Positions 34,132 to 44,579 of a stretch of DNA of 64,000 nt are shown here, piece by piece (within the stretch, counting starts at the first letter, position 1; the number at the start of each line of letters is the position of its first letter). Below the pieces are notes generated by a model. It did not search any database. It had not been told where the DNA came from and saw only the letters and a list, made by a program, of their open reading frames with translations. Position numbers and translations under genes: made by a program. Origin of the DNA: Pseudanabaena sp. SR411 (GTDB lineage Bacteria; Cyanobacteriota; Cyanobacteriia; Pseudanabaenales; Pseudanabaenaceae); contig NZ_NDHW01000037.1 in NCBI RefSeq assembly GCF_002251945.1, positions 99,511-163,510 of the forward strand. The letters run 5' to 3'.

Positions 34132-37077
34132 ATGCATAGTTCACCAGAAAATAAACAAAGCAAAAAGTCACGCAACAAACTGTTGATCGTGGATGATGAA
34201 GAAGATAACTTAGACTTACTTCAACGTATTTTTCATCGAAGTCATCTGATCCTGCGGGCTAAAAATGGATTTGAGGCGTTGGCAATTTTAGCGAATGAAC
34301 CAGATATTGCGGTCATCGTCTCCGATCAGCGAATGCCCATGATGTCTGGAACTGAGTTTTTGAGCCAAGTTGCGGAAATGTATCCTGACACCTTGCGAAT
34401 TATTTTGACCGCCCATACTGATGTGCGCGACTTGGTGGAAGCGATTAATCAATCAAAGGTTTTTAAATATATTACTAAGCCTTATAAAGTAGAAGATTTA
34501 GTAGAAGTTGTGCAACAAGCGACGGAAATCCATAAATTATTACAATTAAGAACTTCCAAACTGCGTAACGATCTCGAAAATGCTGAAGCTAGGTATCAAG
34601 GCATTTTTGAGAATGCGATCGAGGGAATTTTCCAGACCACGATAGATGGACGTTATCTGATCGCCAATTCCATGTTGGCTCAGATTTATGGTTATCCTTC
34701 GGCGGAGTCTCTGATTAGTAATGTCACGAATATTGCCAATCAGATTTATGTGAACCCATTGCGTCGTCAAGAATTTATTAATGTTTTGCGTACCCATGAC
34801 ACAGTTTCTAATTTTGAATCTCAGGTTTATCGCCGCGATGGCACAAAAATCTGGATTTCGGAAAATGTACGTGCAGTCAGGGATTTTGATGGAACTCTAA
34901 TCGGCTTTGAAGGTACTGTACAGGATATTTCTCAACGCAAGCGGGCGGAAGAAGAATCTCAATTATTACAATGCTTAACCTTAGAAATTAGTGCCGCTAA
35001 TGATTTTCAAACAGCGTTAGAAGTAGCCCTCACCAAAATTTGTCAATTTACGGGATGGGACTATGGTGAAGCATGGATACCATCGGGGGATGAGCATTTG
35101 ATCTGTAGCCCTGCATGGTACAGCAGTATTGAGGGTTTAGAAGATTTCCGTCAATTTAGTGAGAGAATTTCTTTCCCAACAGGAATTGGTTTCCCAGGGA
35201 GAGTTTGGGGAAATCAACGCCCAGAATGGATTTGGGATATTTCTCTGGAGACCGAGTCCCACTTCTTACGCAAATATCCCGCTTTAGAATGTGGTTTGCG
35301 ATCGGGTTTGGCAATTCCCGTCAGTGCCGACACCAATGTTGTTGCGATTATGGCTTTCTTTACTAGATCTCCCAACGATCGCGATCAGCAATTAGTAGGC
35401 TTAATCGGGGCGATCGCCATGCAGTTAGGGGTATTGATGAAGCGCAAACGAGACGAAGAAAGACTCCGCTTGATGAATGAAGAACTTGCACTAGCACGCG
35501 ATCGCGCCTTAGAAGCAAATCGCACCAAAAGCACCTTTGTCGCCAATATGAGCCATGAGTTACGCACACCTCTCAATGCGATCATTGGCTATAGCGAGAT
35601 GTTGCAGGAGGATGCGGCGTTATTGGGATTGGATGATTTTGAAGATGATCTCCAAAAAATTTATCGGTCTGGAAAGCATCTCCTAGATTTGATTAACGAC
35701 ATTTTGGATATGACCAAAATTGAAGCGGGTAAATTAGAAATTTATTACGATGATTTTGATGTACCAATGCTGATATTCGATACCAGTAAAACAATTCAGC
35801 CATTGTTGCTCAAAAACAATAATCGTCTAGAGATAGAATGCGATCTCCAACTTGGAGAGATTCGCGCCGATATGACGCGCCTACGCCAAGTTCTCTTAAA
35901 CATTTTAAGTAATGCCTGTAAATTTACGAAATCAGGTGAAATTAAAATTCAGGTAAATCGCCAAAATTATGTTCAAGGAGAATTCTTTTGCTTCACGATT
36001 AGTGACACGGGCATAGGAATTAGTCCCGAAAATCTGCAAAGACTATTTCAGCCATTCAACCAAGCTGATAGCTCCACAACCAGACAATATGGAGGGACAG
36101 GGCTAGGGCTTGCCATTAGTCATCGTCTTTGCCAAATGATGAGTGGTGATATTAGGGTAATAAGCGAATTAGGAAGAGGTTCGACTTTCACGATTTGTTT
36201 ACCTATTGATTGCGAAAGTGCGATCAAAAACTTGCCCAAAAACGGACAAAATTCCTTGCCTAATTTATCAGAATTGCCTCAATATTTACCAAACGAAGCA
36301 GGTAAACCACATCCCAAACATCCTGCAATCTTAGTGATTGCTGATGATCCGATAATCCATCAAAGTACCCATGCCTCTCTTAATCATCTAGGAGTTTCTA
36401 TCTACTCATCCCTAAGTGGAGAGAATGGCATGAAATTAGTCTACCAAATCTTACCTGATGCGATTATTTTAGATATGCAAACTCCTTCTATAAGTGGATG
36501 GGAAATGCTGAAGGAATTAAAGTCACAACCTTTAACTTCTGGAATTCCAATTATTTTGTTGACAATTAATGATAGTGACGAAAACCACCAAAGCTGTGAG
36601 ATTGGGGCAAATGATTATTTGTTTAAGCCGATTGATCGCGATCGCTTGCTGACGATCATTGATAAATACCGCACTGAGCAGAAGTCTGAGCTTTCAGTAT
36701 TAGTCATTGAAGATGATCTGAATACGAGAGCAATGTTAAAACGGATGCTGGAAAAGGAGAATTGTATTGTCTCGGAAGCCCAAGATGGACAGGTCGCTTT
36801 AGAGTTGATGGTTGATCAATTACCGCAAGTAATTTTGCTCGATCTGATGATGCCTAATAGTGATGGCTTTGAATTTATTCATTTACTGAGACTACGATAT
36901 AACACTCCATCAATTCCAATTATCATCATCACCGCTAAGGATTTGACCAATGCAGACTGCATTCGTCTAAGTGGATCAGTCCAAAAAATCCTCCAAAAGA
37001 CTAATTATAGTTACACACAACTGCTAGAAGAAATTGTCCAAAGACTCTATAAATTGGGAGTCTTAGCAGCAAATTAG
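34132..37077 (+). CDS. Hybrid sensor histidine kinase: REC-PAS-GAF-HisKA-HATPase-REC-REC
   Basis: 981 aa, no TM segments, so a cytosolic phosphorelay hub. REC1 at about 15-130 (IVDDEEDN, VSDQRMPMMSG, ITKPYK); PAS about 150-265 ending in EGTVQDISQRKRAEEE; GAF about 275-440; HisKA with SHELRTPLNAIIGY near residue 475; HATPase with N-box LLNILSNACKFT, ISDTGIGI and GTGLGLAIS; REC2 about 730-845 and REC3 about 855-975, both with Asp and Lys residues kept (ILDMQTP/FKPID and LLDLMMP/LQKTN, the last Lys shifted). The signal and target are unknown. Confidence 0.9.
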   Translation: MHSSPENKQSKKSRNKLLIVDDEEDNLDLLQRIFHRSHLILRAKNGFEALAILANEPDIAVIVSDQRMPMMSGTEFLSQVAEMYPDTLRIILTAHTDVRDLVEAINQSKVFKYITKPYKVEDLVEVVQQATEIHKLLQLRTSKLRNDLENAEARYQGIFENAIEGIFQTTIDGRYLIANSMLAQIYGYPSAESLISNVTNIANQIYVNPLRRQEFINVLRTHDTVSNFESQVYRRDGTKIWISENVRAVRDFDGTLIGFEGTVQDISQRKRAEEESQLLQCLTLEISAANDFQTALEVALTKICQFTGWDYGEAWIPSGDEHLICSPAWYSSIEGLEDFRQFSERISFPTGIGFPGRVWGNQRPEWIWDISLETESHFLRKYPALECGLRSGLAIPVSADTNVVAIMAFFTRSPNDRDQQLVGLIGAIAMQLGVLMKRKRDEERLRLMNEELALARDRALEANRTKSTFVANMSHELRTPLNAIIGYSEMLQEDAALLGLDDFEDDLQKIYRSGKHLLDLINDILDMTKIEAGKLEIYYDDFDVPMLIFDTSKTIQPLLLKNNNRLEIECDLQLGEIRADMTRLRQVLLNILSNACKFTKSGEIKIQVNRQNYVQGEFFCFTISDTGIGISPENLQRLFQPFNQADSSTTRQYGGTGLGLAISHRLCQMMSGDIRVISELGRGSTFTICLPIDCESAIKNLPKNGQNSLPNLSELPQYLPNEAGKPHPKHPAILVIADDPIIHQSTHASLNHLGVSIYSSLSGENGMKLVYQILPDAIILDMQTPSISGWEMLKELKSQPLTSGIPIILLTINDSDENHQSCEIGANDYLFKPIDRDRLLTIIDKYRTEQKSELSVLVIEDDLNTRAMLKRMLEKENCIVSEAQDGQVALELMVDQLPQVILLDLMMPNSDGFEFIHLLRLRYNTPSIPIIIITAKDLTNADCIRLSGSVQKILQKTNYSYTQLLEEIVQRLYKLGVLAAN

Positions 37078-37131
37078 CATTATTCCAAAGCAAAAAAATG
37101 GCATAGCCATTTTTTTGCTTTGGAATAATGC
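37077..37131. terminator. 26-bp perfect palindrome after the hybrid kinase
   Basis: GCATTATTCCAAAGCAAAAA, AATGGC, loop ATA, then the exact complement. It overlaps the last base of the stop codon. Confidence 0.7.
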
Positions 37132-37137
37132 TTTCCA

Positions 37138-37174
37138 TGAGGATTCGCCGCGCCTACGGCGTGGCGAATCCTCA
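37138..37174. terminator. 17-bp GC-rich hairpin with TAC loop
   Basis: TGAGGATTCGCCGCGCC, loop TAC, GGCGTGGCGAATCCTCA with one G-T pair; second hairpin in tandem with 37077-37131. Confidence 0.55.
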
Positions 37175-37252
37175 AATTCTGGGTACTTTGCCGATGATTG
37201 CGATAGACTATTGATTGTTTTCTAGCGCCCCAGCATATAGACCGCTATTTCA

Positions 37253-38095
37253 ATGCCAAACACCAAACCAAATCCTAATATCACGATCCATCCCCGCGCC
37301 ATCGTTCATCCCCACGCCAAAATTGGTGAGGGGACAACCATCGGAGCTGATGTCATTATTGACGAGTTTGTGGAGATTGGCGATCGCTGCGAGATTCGCG
37401 CTAGAGCAATCATCACAGGACATACCAAGATCGGTCATGACAACCAAATTGGCTATGGCGCAATCGTTGGCTCTGAGCCTCAGGATACCTCTTACAAAGG
37501 CGCAGTTAGTTTTGTGGAGATTGGCGATCGCAATGTGTTGCGCGAATATGTGACGGTCAATCGCGGCACTAAGGAAGGCTCAGCAACAAGCATTGGCAAT
37601 GATAATTTATTTTTTACAGGCGCTCATGTAGCTCATAACTGTGCGATCGGCGATCGGGTAATTTTAGTAAATAATGTGTTGTTGGCGGGTTATGTAGAGG
37701 TACATGACCACGCCTTTATGGGCGGGGACTCAGTAGTGCATCAATTCACGCGCATTGGTTCCTATGCGATGATTCGTGGACAAACTCGCCTTGGCATGGA
37801 TGTGCCACCCTATTGCATGGCTGTGGACACAAATATGGTGTTTGGTTTAAATCGCCTTGGTCTACGTCGCAATGGGTTTAGCCACGATCGCCGCCGCTCT
37901 ATTCTCTCCGCCTATGAAGTGATCTATAAGTCTGATCGCAATCGCACTCAAGCGATCGAATTTTTAGAGTCAGATCCTGAATTTGCCGACAATCCTGATA
38001 TTCAATTATTTTGTAATTTCATTAAGAATAGCCGTCGCGGCATTTGTAAACTCTATGAAAAAGGTGCAAGTCGCATCGAAGAAGATCGTGATTAG
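37253..38095 (+). CDS. lpxA: UDP-N-acetylglucosamine acyltransferase LpxA
   Basis: 280 aa, slightly longer than the E. coli enzyme. Left-handed beta-helix hexapeptide repeats (IHPRAIVHPHAKIGEGTTIG onwards), GAHVAHNCAIGDRV with the catalytic His, VHQFTRIG and RGQTRLGMDVPPYCM are all present. It starts lipid A synthesis by transferring a 3-hydroxyacyl group from ACP. It is not next to lpxC or fabZ here. Confidence 0.93.
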   Translation: MPNTKPNPNITIHPRAIVHPHAKIGEGTTIGADVIIDEFVEIGDRCEIRARAIITGHTKIGHDNQIGYGAIVGSEPQDTSYKGAVSFVEIGDRNVLREYVTVNRGTKEGSATSIGNDNLFFTGAHVAHNCAIGDRVILVNNVLLAGYVEVHDHAFMGGDSVVHQFTRIGSYAMIRGQTRLGMDVPPYCMAVDTNMVFGLNRLGLRRNGFSHDRRRSILSAYEVIYKSDRNRTQAIEFLESDPEFADNPDIQLFCNFIKNSRRGICKLYEKGASRIEEDRD

Positions 38096-38119
38096 GGCTT
38101 CGCCATCAAAAATGAATAA

Positions 38120-38140
38120 CCCCGCCGCAAGCGGACGGGG
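38120..38140. repeat. Short GC hairpin (CCCCGCCGC...GCGGACGGGG)
   Basis: Downstream of lpxA, with a similar hairpin CACCGC-AGA-GCGGTG at 38172-38186, each followed by GGGGTAT. Together they form a two-unit repeat that may end lpxA transcription. Confidence 0.45.
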
Positions 38141-38208
38141 TATCAAATTCTTTTTTACTAGAATTTACTCACACCGCAGAGCGGTGGGGTATTTACCCTC
38201 TTAGTTCA

Positions 38209-38257
38209 AATAAAGCGGATCAAGACAGAGCAAAGCTCTGCCTTGATCCGCTTTATT
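38209..38257. terminator. 23-bp palindrome downstream of adhE
   Basis: AATAAAGCGGATCAAGACAG, AGC, loop AAA, complement with one mismatch. It lies 5 bp beyond the adhE stop and can terminate both adhE and lpxA transcripts. Confidence 0.65.
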
Positions 38258-38262
38258 GATGC

Positions 38263-40860
38263 TTAGCCGTAATAGGCTTGGAGCATTAACTGCTTGAGGT
38301 CAGCAATTAATGGATAGCGAGGATTTGCACCCGTGCATTGATCATCAAAGGCTTGATCCGCCATATCTTCCACATGAGCCATAAAGAACTCTTCACCAGT
38401 TCCCTGCTCCGAAAGCGCATCTTTAATCGTATTAGGAATATCCACTTGACGTTTGAGATTTTCCACAGCAGCGATCAATAATTCCACCTTCTCATCATCA
38501 GTCTCACCACCCAAGTTTAAATAGTTAGCAATCTGGGCATAGCGCCATTTACTATTGGGATACTTGTTTTGGGAGAAGATTGCTTGCTTAAAGGGAGTAT
38601 CGGTGGCATTGTAACGGATTACATGGGAGATCATCAGCGCATTGGCTAGCCCATGAGCAATATGACAAGTACCGCCTAACTGGTGGGCGATCGAGTGACA
38701 TACACCTAGGAAGGCATTGGCAAATGCCATCCCTGCGATCGTGGCAGCGTAATGGACTTTTTCCCTTGCTTTAGGATCTTTAGCTCCATTTTTATAGGCA
38801 CTGGGCAGATATTTGAATAACAAACGAATTGCCTCAAGGGCTAAGCCATTGGTGTATTCCGAGGCTAGGACAGAAACATAGGACTCGATCGCATGGGTAA
38901 GCGCATCAATACCTCCGTAAGCCGTGAGTCGCTTGGGAATATTCAGCGTCAGTTCAGGATCGACGATCGCCATATTCGGAGTCAAAGCATAATCAGCGAG
39001 AGGGTACTTGATTCCCGTTTTTTCATCGGTAACTACGGCAAAAGGAGTAACTTCAGAACCAGTTCCCGATGTAGTAGGCACAGTAACCAAAATCGCTTTT
39101 GCGCCTAGAGGGGGCAACTCATAGACCCGTTTGCGAATATCCATAAATCGCATCGCCAAGCCTTCAAATTCGATTTCAGGATGTTCGTACATCAGCCACA
39201 TGATTTTGGCTGCGTCCATTGGCGATCCGCCACCAAAAGCAATGATCACATCGGGGTTGAAACTATTGCAGATTGCCAAACCTTTGCGAACTGTCGCCAA
39301 GGAAGGATCAGGTTCGACAGCATAGAAGGTGTAGTGGGCAAGTCCGATTTCTTCCAAACTGTCGGTGACTTCTTTGGTTAAGCCAAGTTCAAATAAAGGG
39401 CGATCGGTGATAATCAACGCGCGTTTTCTGCCCATGAGATCCCTCAGTGCGACAGGCAAGCAGCCAGACTTGAAGTAAATTTTGGGTGGGATGCGAAACC
39501 AGAGCATATTTTCGCGACGCTCGGCGGCGGTTTTGACGTTCAGTAAATGATGAGGGGTGACATTCGCAGAAATAGAATTTCCACCCCATGAGCCACAACC
39601 AAGGGTTAGCGAAGGATCGAGACGGAAATTGTAAAGATCGCCGATCGCACCCTGCGATGATGGTGTATTAATTAGTACTCGCGAAGTTTCCAACTTATGC
39701 TCGAAATAGCGAATATGTTCCTGATTACTAGGAGCCGTATACAGCACCGAAGTATGTCCATGTCCACCAAATAGAACTAGCTCTTCAGCCTTGTCTACCG
39801 CATCATGGAAATCTTTAGCCCGATACATTGCCAGAATTGGTGAAAGCTTCTCGAAGGCAAAAGGTTCATCTTTGGAGATCGCTTCAACCTCACCAATCAA
39901 AACTCTGGTATTGTCTGGGATCGCAAACCCTGCAACTTCAGCGATTTTAATCACCGTTTGTCCGACAATTTCCGCGTTCAAGCGTCCATCGGTCAAAATC
40001 ACCTTGCGAACCTTATCGCGTTCCTCCGCATTCAGGAAATAAGCACCACGCTTGATAAATTCTTCTCTGACGGTTTCATAAATTGCATCGACAACGACGA
40101 CTGACTGTTCAGAGGCGCAAATCGTGCCATTGTCAAAGGTTTTGCTTAAAATGATCGAACTCACCGCCATCTGAATATGCGCGGTTTCATCAATGATCGC
40201 GGGCGTATTACCTGCACCTACACCGAGGGAAGGATTGCCCGAAGAGTAAGCAGCTTTGACCATCCCTGGCCCGCCAGTTGCCAGAATCAGCTTGATATTT
40301 GAGTTCTGCATCAAAGCTTGAGAGAGGGGGACGGTTGGCTCATCAATCCAGCCAATAATATCGGGGGGCGCACCTGCGGCTACGGCTGCATCAAGGACAA
40401 TTTTTGCAGCAGCGATCGTGCATCCTTTAGAGCGTGGATGGGGCGAGAAAATGATGCCATTGCGGGTTTTCAGCGCAATCAATGACTTGAAAATAGTCGT
40501 TGAAGTGGGATTGGTGACAGGTACGATCCCCGCTAAAATTCCTACGGGTTCAGCGATGCGCTCATAGCCAAAATGCTTGTCGGACTCAATTACACCGCAA
40601 GTTTTATCATTCTTATACTTGTTGTAAATCATCTCCGAAGCAAAGTGATTCTTAATCGCTTTATCTTCGATTACGCCCATGCCCGACTCTTTCACCGCCG
40701 CCTTGGCTAAGGGAATCCGCGCTGCATTTGCTGCGAGAGCCGCCTGTTTGAAAATGCGATCGACCTGTTCCTGTGTGAAAGTAGAGAATTCCGTTTGCGC
40801 TGCTTTCACTCGTTGAATCAACAATTCCAATTCTTCAATATTTGTAACTTTCATTTTCAA
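38263..40860 (-). CDS. adhE: Bifunctional aldehyde-alcohol dehydrogenase AdhE
   Basis: 865 aa. The N-terminal CoA-acylating aldehyde dehydrogenase (residues 1-440) has the active-site FDNGTICASEQ; the C-terminal iron-dependent alcohol dehydrogenase has GGGSPMDAAK, TSGTGSEVTPF, DALTHAIESYVS and CHSIAHQLGG with the metal ligands. It reduces acetyl-CoA to ethanol with two NADH during fermentation and forms spirosomes. It is last in the pflB-pflA-149 aa-adhE cluster. MKMKV offers two Met starts. Confidence 0.95.
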   Translation of the reverse strand: MKMKVTNIEELELLIQRVKAAQTEFSTFTQEQVDRIFKQAALAANAARIPLAKAAVKESGMGVIEDKAIKNHFASEMIYNKYKNDKTCGVIESDKHFGYERIAEPVGILAGIVPVTNPTSTTIFKSLIALKTRNGIIFSPHPRSKGCTIAAAKIVLDAAVAAGAPPDIIGWIDEPTVPLSQALMQNSNIKLILATGGPGMVKAAYSSGNPSLGVGAGNTPAIIDETAHIQMAVSSIILSKTFDNGTICASEQSVVVVDAIYETVREEFIKRGAYFLNAEERDKVRKVILTDGRLNAEIVGQTVIKIAEVAGFAIPDNTRVLIGEVEAISKDEPFAFEKLSPILAMYRAKDFHDAVDKAEELVLFGGHGHTSVLYTAPSNQEHIRYFEHKLETSRVLINTPSSQGAIGDLYNFRLDPSLTLGCGSWGGNSISANVTPHHLLNVKTAAERRENMLWFRIPPKIYFKSGCLPVALRDLMGRKRALIITDRPLFELGLTKEVTDSLEEIGLAHYTFYAVEPDPSLATVRKGLAICNSFNPDVIIAFGGGSPMDAAKIMWLMYEHPEIEFEGLAMRFMDIRKRVYELPPLGAKAILVTVPTTSGTGSEVTPFAVVTDEKTGIKYPLADYALTPNMAIVDPELTLNIPKRLTAYGGIDALTHAIESYVSVLASEYTNGLALEAIRLLFKYLPSAYKNGAKDPKAREKVHYAATIAGMAFANAFLGVCHSIAHQLGGTCHIAHGLANALMISHVIRYNATDTPFKQAIFSQNKYPNSKWRYAQIANYLNLGGETDDEKVELLIAAVENLKRQVDIPNTIKDALSEQGTGEEFFMAHVEDMADQAFDDQCTGANPRYPLIADLKQLMLQAYYG

Positions 40861-40891
40861 TTCTCTTGATATTTTTGTCGAAATTTCTAGA

Positions 40892-41341
40892 TTAAGCTTG
40901 CGTTAGATGTTGATGGGTGGATTTCTGGGAGCGATCGCGCATCCATTGCCAAGAAACAATATTAATCAAAAGCCCGATCACGAATAGAATTGCCATGAGT
41001 GCGATTTGATACAAATCTGTCTGCACCATGATATCGGCGATAAGATGCGAGAGATTTAGGATGGTGTAAAGTACCGTAAAACTAAAGTGGATCGTGCGAT
41101 AGCGCCTTGAGTTGGTAAAAACAGTACCGATAATTGCCGCCATTGGTAGCACGAAGAAGAGCAGCATCAACCACATAATTGGAGCAATCTCTGCCATGTT
41201 TTGAGATTGGGAGGTGATAATATTTAGCCCGTGAAATAGGGGCATCAATCCTAGTTGGGTATGGAAGAGTAAACCTAACAAGAATACAACCCAAAGAGAG
41301 ATGATTTTCTCTTGATATTGTTCATAATGTTTGTGTAGCAT
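40892..41341 (-). CDS. Four-TM membrane protein in the fermentation cluster
   Basis: 149 aa. MLHKHYEQYQEKIISLW, then hydrophobic helices at about residues 15-35, 50-75, 85-110 and 115-135. Histidines lie in or near membrane segments (LFHTQLGLMPLFHG, LSHLIADIMV), which hints at metal or heme contacts, but no family was recognised. It sits between pflA (25 bp) and adhE (31 bp) on the same strand, so it is almost surely co-transcribed with fermentation genes. Confidence 0.65.
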   Translation of the reverse strand: MLHKHYEQYQEKIISLWVVFLLGLLFHTQLGLMPLFHGLNIITSQSQNMAEIAPIMWLMLLFFVLPMAAIIGTVFTNSRRYRTIHFSFTVLYTILNLSHLIADIMVQTDLYQIALMAILFVIGLLINIVSWQWMRDRSQKSTHQHLTQA

Positions 41342-41365
41342 AACCCCTTGCCTCCTAACTTATTA

Positions 41366-42106
41366 TTAAATCCCAACTGCACCCAGCGCATTGATCCCGC
41401 GATCGCGAAATATATCAACTGTCTGCTGCACCAGTTCTGGTGGTGCAGGTGGTGTGTCTTTGAGAGAATAGGGCAATCCTAGCTGTTCCCATTTATATTC
41501 TCCCATTTTATGAAATGGTAAAACTTCTAATCGCTCCACATTCTTAAGGGTCGCGATAAAATCTGCGAGTTGATTGATGTTGTCCGTGTTATCGGTGAGA
41601 TGGGGGACTAAGACAAACCTGATCCATACAGGTTTAGCAGTTTCGCTGAGATACTTTGCCATAGCAAGAGTTGGCTCAATGGAAACGCTGGTAACTTTGT
41701 AATAAAGTTCAGGAATGTAGGATTTGATGTCTAGCAACACCAAGTCGGTTTCTTCGAGAACGGGTTTGGCTACTTCTAAAGCACAATAACCTGATGTATC
41801 GAGGGCTGTATGCAAGCCTAGTTGATGGCAACGGGTCAAGATTTCTCTGGTAAATTCAGGTTGCATCAAGGGTTCACCGCCACTTACGGTCACTCCTCCT
41901 TTACGAATGAAGGATTTGCACTTTTTAATCTCATCGATCAAATAGTCAACGGTAACTTCTTTGCCATCATGGGCATTGCGACAGTCTGGATTATGACAAT
42001 AGAGACAACGGAGGGGACACCCTTGAGTGAAGACGATAAATCTGATCCCTGGCCCATCTACCGTACCAAAAGTTTCGATTGAATGAATGCGTCCAATTCC
42101 AGACAT
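41366..42106 (-). CDS. pflA: Pyruvate formate-lyase-activating enzyme
   Basis: 246 aa from the ATG at 42106; AGAGGAG lies 6 bp upstream, and the longer frame would run through the pflB hairpin. TQGCPLRCLYCHNPDC holds the radical-SAM CxxxCxxC cluster; VTVSGGEPLMQPEF and LDIKSYIPELY are family blocks. It abstracts H from the PflB glycine with SAM to create the glycyl radical. The strong hairpin between the two genes may lower pflA relative to pflB. Confidence 0.94.
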   Translation of the reverse strand: MSGIGRIHSIETFGTVDGPGIRFIVFTQGCPLRCLYCHNPDCRNAHDGKEVTVDYLIDEIKKCKSFIRKGGVTVSGGEPLMQPEFTREILTRCHQLGLHTALDTSGYCALEVAKPVLEETDLVLLDIKSYIPELYYKVTSVSIEPTLAMAKYLSETAKPVWIRFVLVPHLTDNTDNINQLADFIATLKNVERLEVLPFHKMGEYKWEQLGLPYSLKDTPPAPPELVQQTVDIFRDRGINALGAVGI

Positions 42107-42121
42107 AGAATCTCCTCTTTG

Positions 42122-42158
42122 TTTTAAAAAAGTGCCGCTTTGCGGCACTTTTTTAAAA
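42122..42158 (-). terminator. Hairpin between pflB and pflA
   Basis: Arms TTTTAAAAAAGTGCCGC and GCGGCACTTTTTTAAAA, loop TTT, starting at the pflB stop. In the transcript it ends in U residues, so it may act as a partial terminator and mRNA 3' stabiliser for pflB. Confidence 0.65.
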
Positions 42159-42159
42159 A

Positions 42160-44388
42160 CTATACTCGTTCATGGAATGTGCGTTTAATCACATCCATTT
42201 GCTGTTCGCGAGTGAGCTTGATGAAGTTCACCGCATAGCCCGAAACGCGAATCGTAAGCTGTGGATAGTTTTCGGGGTGATCCATTGCATCCAGTAAGGT
42301 GTTGCGATCAAGCGCATTCACATTAATATGATGTCCGCCATCGTGGAAATATCCATCTAGCAATCCAACCAGATTATTGGTGCGATCGCTTTCCTGTCTG
42401 CCCAAAGCCGAAGGTACTATCGAGAAAGTATTCGAGATACCATCTTGACAATCGCTGTAGGGCAGTTTGGCAACCGATGAGAGCGAGGCGATCGCACCGC
42501 TTTCATCGCGTCCATGCATGGGGTTGGCTCCGGGAGCAAAGGGTTCACCAGCCCTACGTCCATCGGGAGTGTTACCTGTTTTCTTGCCATAGACCACATT
42601 AGAAGTAATGGTCAGCACGGATTGAGTGGGAACTGCATGACGATAGGTGGGATGTTTGCGAATTTCGTTCATGAACCTTGTCACAAGGTCGATCGCAATA
42701 TTATCAACACGATCATCGTTATTGCCATATTTGGGATACTCGCCTTCAGTTTCATAATCCACTGCCAAGCCTTGTTCGTTGCGAATTACTTTTACCTTGG
42801 CATGTTTAATTGCCGAGAGCGAATCCGTAACTACTGACAAACCCGCAATCCCACAGGCCATGGTTCGATAGACATCGCGATCGTGCAGAGCCATTTCGAT
42901 GCGCTCGTAGCAATACTTGTCATGCATATAGTGAATGACATTCAGCGTATTGATGTATGCCTTAGCAAGCCAGCCCATCATTTGTTGCAAGCGTTCATTG
43001 ACTTCTTGATAATCAAGATATTCACTGGTAATCGGTGCAAACTTTGGTGCAACTTGATCCCCAGATTTCTCATCCTTACCACCATTGATCGCATAGAGCA
43101 AAGTCTTCGCAAGGTTGACCCTCGCCCCAAAGAATTGCATCTGTTTGCCAATTCGCATTACTGACACACAGCAGGCGATCGCATAGTCATCACCATAGAT
43201 GGGTCGCATCAAGTCATCATTTTCATACTGAATCGAACTGGTGTCACTGGAAATCTTGGCGCAGAACTGTTTGAAGTTTTCGGGTAAATGTTCTGACCAA
43301 AGCACCGTTAAGTTAGGTTCTGGAGCAGCACCCAAATTTGAGAGCGTATGCAAAAATCGATAACTAGATTTGGTAACCAAAGTTCGACCATCGGCACTCA
43401 TACCACCGATCGCCTCCGTTACCCATGTGGGATCACCTGAGAACAAGTCGTTGTAGTCAGGAGTACGCAAGAAACGTACCATGCGTAGCTTCATCACAAA
43501 ATGGTCAATCAGTTCTTGCAATTCAGTTTCTGTAGTTAGACCATTCCGTAAATCCCGCTCGAAATATATGTCTAAAAACGTTGAAACTCGACCAAGGGAC
43601 ATCGCAGCCCCATTTTGTTCTTTGACCGCACCTAGATAGCCAAAATATAGCCACTGCACAGCTTCTTTGGCAGTCATTGCAGGACGACCGATATCAAAGC
43701 CATACTTGGCTGCCATTTCCTTTAGCTCAAACAAAGCACGAATTTGCTCGGAGAGTTCTTCCCGTAGACGAATGGTTTCTTCGTCCATTACGTCCAGTTC
43801 GAGAGATTCTTTCTGGGTCTTTTTGTCGTCAATCAGGCGATCAACCCCATATAGAGCCACACGGCGATAGTCACCAATGATCCGTCCCCGTCCATAGGCA
43901 TCGGGTAAACCAGTGATGATCCCCGATTTCCTTGCCTTTCGCATTTCACTGGTATAAGCGTCAAACACACCATCATTATGGGTTTTGCGATACTTAGTAA
44001 AAGTTTCTTCCGTTTGGGGATCAAGTTGATAACCATAGGCTTCCAGCCCAGCCTTAACCACACGAATACCACCATAGGGCATGATCGCGCGTTTCAAAGG
44101 CTTATCGGTTTGTAAACCCACAATTTGTTCTAGTTCACGATCAATATATCCAGCATCATGAGCCGCGATCGCTGTAGGAATCTTTGTATCAACATCCAAT
44201 ACCCCTTTTTCGCGCTCTAGCTTCATTAGTTCCAAGACTTCCTGCCAAAGCTGCTGTGTTCTTGCGGTTGGTGCAACTAGAAATTCGGCAGATCCTTCAT
44301 AGGGAGTGTAATTCTTTTGGATAAAATCCCTAACGTTAATTTCTCTTGTCCAACTGCCTTCCGTAAAGCCCTGCCATTCTACATACAT
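42160..44388 (-). CDS. pflB: Pyruvate formate-lyase
   Basis: About 742 aa from ATG 44388 ([13 protein letters not shown]); GGAG is 9 bp upstream, so the upstream TTG at 44403 is unlikely. The catalytic Cys pair is in [13 protein letters not shown], and the glycyl radical site is [12 protein letters not shown] near the C-terminus. It converts pyruvate and CoA to acetyl-CoA and formate without oxygen, cutting the need for pyruvate dehydrogenase. It is the first gene of the fermentation cluster. Confidence 0.96.
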   Translation of the reverse strand: MYVEWQGFTEGSWTREINVRDFIQKNYTPYEGSAEFLVAPTARTQQLWQEVLELMKLEREKGVLDVDTKIPTAIAAHDAGYIDRELEQIVGLQTDKPLKRAIMPYGGIRVVKAGLEAYGYQLDPQTEETFTKYRKTHNDGVFDAYTSEMRKARKSGIITGLPDAYGRGRIIGDYRRVALYGVDRLIDDKKTQKESLELDVMDEETIRLREELSEQIRALFELKEMAAKYGFDIGRPAMTAKEAVQWLYFGYLGAVKEQNGAAMSLGRVSTFLDIYFERDLRNGLTTETELQELIDHFVMKLRMVRFLRTPDYNDLFSGDPTWVTEAIGGMSADGRTLVTKSSYRFLHTLSNLGAAPEPNLTVLWSEHLPENFKQFCAKISSDTSSIQYENDDLMRPIYGDDYAIACCVSVMRIGKQMQFFGARVNLAKTLLYAINGGKDEKSGDQVAPKFAPITSEYLDYQEVNERLQQMMGWLAKAYINTLNVIHYMHDKYCYERIEMALHDRDVYRTMACGIAGLSVVTDSLSAIKHAKVKVIRNEQGLAVDYETEGEYPKYGNNDDRVDNIAIDLVTRFMNEIRKHPTYRHAVPTQSVLTITSNVVYGKKTGNTPDGRRAGEPFAPGANPMHGRDESGAIASLSSVAKLPYSDCQDGISNTFSIVPSALGRQESDRTNNLVGLLDGYFHDGGHHINVNALDRNTLLDAMDHPENYPQLTIRVSGYAVNFIKLTREQQMDVIKRTFHERV

Positions 44389-44444
44389 TGCTTTAATCTC
44401 CAAATTTTTTGCGAAAGATTAAAATCAATTTATCTTTCTATTCC

Positions 44445-44471
44445 ATTATAGATTTACCTACAAGTTCCCAA
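44445..44471 (-). promoter_or_regulatory. Candidate sigma-70 promoter of the pfl cluster
   Basis: On the minus strand TATAAT (44450-44445) is a perfect -10 box, 56 bp before the pflB ATG, with TTGGGA (44471-44466) 15 bp upstream as a possible -35. No clear NtcA or FNR-type palindrome was seen. Confidence 0.45.
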
Positions 44472-44579
44472 GAGAATGCTGTTAATGTCATTACAAAAGT
44501 TAACTACGCGATCGACTCATCACATCGCTAGATGACAACAAAATCTTGGAGTTAGTTAGGTCATGAAAATTGCTGTAAA

